In this document: piece by piece, positions 5,538-6,837 of the stretch
How the letters are laid out: the number at the start of each line of letters is the position of its first letter
Position numbering within the stretch: the stretch's first letter is position 1
From: Elusimicrobiota bacterium
Lineage (GTDB): Bacteria > CG03
Assembly: GCA_021161625.1 (NCBI GenBank)
Contig: JAGHAG010000198.1
Location: 1 to 6,837, forward strand
Reading direction: 5' to 3'
DNA length: 6,837 bases
Made by a program: the position numbers and the translations under genes
The notes under the pieces: generated by a model
Seen by the model: the letters and a program-made list of their open reading frames with translations, nothing else
Databases searched by the model: none
What the model was told of the DNA's origin: nothing

Positions 5538-6733
5538 ACCCTTCAAAAAAAATAAAAAATCTACCACCATATCTGTTTGGTGCAATTGATATATTGAAAG
5601 CACGGGCTTTTTCAAAAAAACTTGATGTAATTGACCTTGGAATGGGGAACCCTGACCTTCCAACACCTGAACCAATCATTGAAAGATTGATAGACACCGT
5701 CAAACATCACCCCCGAACCCACAGGTATCCTCAGGCAAAGGGTATGCCAAAATTCAGAAGGGCAATTTCTGAATGGTATAAAAGGAGATTTTCAGTAAAA
5801 CTCAACCCTGAAAATGAAGTTGTTGCTCTTATTGGTTCAAAGGAAGGCATTTCTAATTTTATGCATGCTTTTCTTGACCCCGGGGACATTGTTCTTGTTC
5901 CCAGCCCCTGTTATCCCGTGCATTACAACAGCGTAATTCTTGCAGGAGGAACTCCCTATCTTATGCCTCTTCTTGAAGAAAACAAATATCTACCGGTTCT
6001 TGAGGACATTCCTGAAAAAGTTGCAAAAAAATCAAAAATTATGATTTTGAATTATCCGAACAATCCCACAACCGCAGTGATTGAGGATTTGAATTTTTTA
6101 AAGGAAGTTATTAAATTTGCCAGAAAATACAACATAATTGTCCTTTATGATAATGCATATTCTGAAATCACCTATGATGGATATATTGCTCCTTCTTTCC
6201 TTCAGATTGAAGGGGCAAAGGATGTTGGGGTTGAATTTCATTCTTTTTCAAAGACATTCAACATGGCAGGATGGAGAGTTGGATGGGCGTGCGGAAATTC
6301 AGAGATTTTATCATATCTTGCAAAATACAAAAGTTATGTGGACTATGGTGTTCCCACTTTCATCCAACTTGCAGGAGTAAAAGCGCTTGAACTTGAAAAA
6401 GAAGTAAAGGAAACCGTCAGGGAATACGAAAGAAGAATAGACATATTCATAGGGAAACTCAAGAAAGTAAACTGGCAGATAAAAAAGCCAAAAGCAACAA
6501 TGTATCTGTGGACAAAAATACCCCGTCCGTATTCTGGAATGCCCTCTCTTGAATTTTCAGAACTTCTGATAGAGACCACAGGAATTGCTGTTGCACCGGG
6601 AAGCGGATTTGGAAATTACGGCGAAGGATATATAAGAATAGCAATGGTTACCCACTACAAGAGATTTCACGATGCATATTTACGATTGAGAAAATTTCTA
6701 CAGAAAAATAAAAAAGGGATGAGTAACGAGTAA
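5531..6733 (+). CDS. PLP-dependent class I/II aminotransferase, AlaC (alanine)/DapL (LL-diaminopimelate)-like
   Basis: A fold-type I aminotransferase exchanging amino groups between a 2-oxoacid (pyruvate or similar) and glutamate. Seen: the N-terminal LPPYLFGAID (11-20) and DLGMGNPDLPTP (35-46) typical of AlaC-like enzymes, GSKEGISNF (102-110), NYPNNPT (174-180, cofactor-contacting Asn178), LYDNAYSE (205-212, Asp207 to the pyridine nitrogen, Tyr210), SFSKTFNMAGWRVG (238-251, Schiff-base Lys241), and Arg369 in YIRIAM for the substrate carboxylate. All catalytic positions are intact at 400 aa. The start overlaps the upstream stop (ATGGTAA) with no clear ribosome site, so coupled translation is likely. 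The final residues (GMSNE) and stop are encoded by a copy of the 32-nt repeat. Resemblance to AlaC is strong; DapL activity or a keto-acid specific to the upstream synthase remain possible. Confidence 0.9.
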   Translation: MVNPSKKIKNLPPYLFGAIDILKARAFSKKLDVIDLGMGNPDLPTPEPIIERLIDTVKHHPRTHRYPQAKGMPKFRRAISEWYKRRFSVKLNPENEVVALIGSKEGISNFMHAFLDPGDIVLVPSPCYPVHYNSVILAGGTPYLMPLLEENKYLPVLEDIPEKVAKKSKIMILNYPNNPTTAVIEDLNFLKEVIKFARKYNIIVLYDNAYSEITYDGYIAPSFLQIEGAKDVGVEFHSFSKTFNMAGWRVGWACGNSEILSYLAKYKSYVDYGVPTFIQLAGVKALELEKEVKETVREYERRIDIFIGKLKKVNWQIKKPKATMYLWTKIPRPYSGMPSLEFSELLIETTGIAVAPGSGFGNYGEGYIRIAMVTHYKRFHDAYLRLRKFLQKNKKGMSNE

Positions 6734-6747
6734 TGAGTAATGAGGGA
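6716..6747 (+). repeat. Right copy of the 32-nt inverted repeat, overlapping the aminotransferase 3' end
   Basis: It is the exact reverse complement of 4156-4187. Its first 18 bases are read as Gly-Met-Ser-Asn-Glu-stop of the aminotransferase; the rest lies beyond the stop. It holds heptamer units of the GTAATGA type. The natural C-terminus was probably altered or fixed by the repeat; the upstream LRKFLQKNKK already looks like the end of the last helix. Confidence 0.9.
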
Positions 6748-6750
6748 AAT

Positions 6751-6774
6751 GTAGCGGTCGCATTACTATGCGAC
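6751..6774 (+). repeat. REP-like unit 1 (GTAG plus 7-bp hairpin)
   Basis: GTAG (6751-6754) and two bases precede a perfect 7-bp stem, GTCGCAT (6757-6763) with ATGCGAC (6768-6774), closed by a 4-nt loop and followed by AAAATT. A GTAG tetranucleotide 5' of a hairpin is the hallmark of REP sequences acted on by REP-associated Y1 transposases. No T-tract follows, so it is a poor terminator. The geometry is seen directly; the REP assignment is inference. Confidence 0.5.
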
Positions 6775-6780
6775 AAAATT

Positions 6781-6803
6781 GTAGCTGCAGACCCTTGGTC
6801 TGC
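6781..6803 (+). repeat. REP-like unit 2 (GTAG plus 7-bp hairpin)
   Basis: It begins exactly 30 nt after unit 1. GTAG (6781-6784) and two bases precede a perfect 7-bp stem, GCAGACC (6787-6793) with GGTCTGC (6797-6803), closed by a 3-nt loop and followed by C and an A-run. The flanking TGTAGC and the 2-nt spacing match unit 1, while the stem sequence is unrelated. It is followed by A rather than T on the plus strand, so it is not a standard terminator. Confidence 0.5.
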
Positions 6804-6807
6804 CAAA

Positions 6808-6831
6808 AAAGTGACTAAGTGACGAGGTGAC
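6808..6831 (+). repeat. Octamer block, direct-orientation relative of 4002-4073
   Basis: Three 8-nt units, AAAGTGAC, TAAGTGAC and GAGGTGAC, are followed by a partial unit running to the window edge. The 15-mer GTGACTAAGTGACGA (6811-6825) is identical to 4045-4059 in the same orientation. The block may continue beyond the window. Confidence 0.75.
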
Positions 6832-6837
6832 AAGGGA

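Noticed and set aside
4156..6747. Insertion sequence or composite transposon with 32-nt terminal inverted repeats
   Set aside because: No transposase or target-site duplication is visible, the left copy is embedded in a longer repeat array, and the internal genes are metabolic.
6751..6803. Rho-independent terminator of the synthase-aminotransferase operon
   Set aside because: Both hairpins are followed by A-runs on the plus strand, not T-tracts, and on the minus strand the T-run comes before rather than after the hairpin.

Overview
The window looks like chromosomal DNA of an AT-rich, outer-membrane-bearing (Gram-negative type) bacterium. It carries lipid A synthesis genes (lpxB, and the LpxI form of the UDP-diacylglucosamine hydrolase), a murein-associated lipoprotein, and proteins rich in Lys, Ile and Glu. 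The LpxI choice, an nlpD-sigma pair and a Re-citrate/homocitrate synthase-like enzyme would fit an anaerobic deltaproteobacterial or related uncultured lineage. I cannot fix the taxon from sequence alone.

Left half (about 77-3978) is one tightly packed minus-strand operon. In transcription order it holds an NlpD-like LysM/LytM lipoprotein, an RpoS/RpoD-like sigma-70 factor, apt (adenine salvage), lpxI and lpxB. Junctions are 0 nt, an 8-nt gap, 1-nt overlap and 1-nt overlap, so translational coupling is likely. A bulged hairpin with a T-tract, overlapping the lpxB stop codon, is a plausible terminator.

Right half (4299-6733) is a divergent plus-strand pair with a 7-nt overlap. The first gene is an HMGL-family Claisen-condensing enzyme (homocitrate synthase family, possibly a Re-citrate synthase). 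The second is an AlaC/DapL-type aminotransferase. Together they suggest 2-oxoacid/amino-acid metabolism linked to acetyl-CoA.

The most unusual content is non-coding. The divergent intergenic region is almost wholly periodic: nine octamer units (4002-4073) run directly into 25 degenerate heptamer units in unbroken register (4074-4248). A 32-nt piece of the heptamer array recurs perfectly, in inverted orientation, at 6716-6747. There it supplies the last codons and stop of the aminotransferase gene. A short octamer block of the same family recurs in direct orientation at the right edge (6808-6831). Between these lie two REP-like units exactly 30 nt apart, each with GTAG, two bases and a 7-bp hairpin, but with unrelated stem sequences. 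The two-gene plus-strand cassette is therefore bracketed by several dispersed-repeat families. No transposase, CRISPR array, tRNA or rRNA gene was seen.
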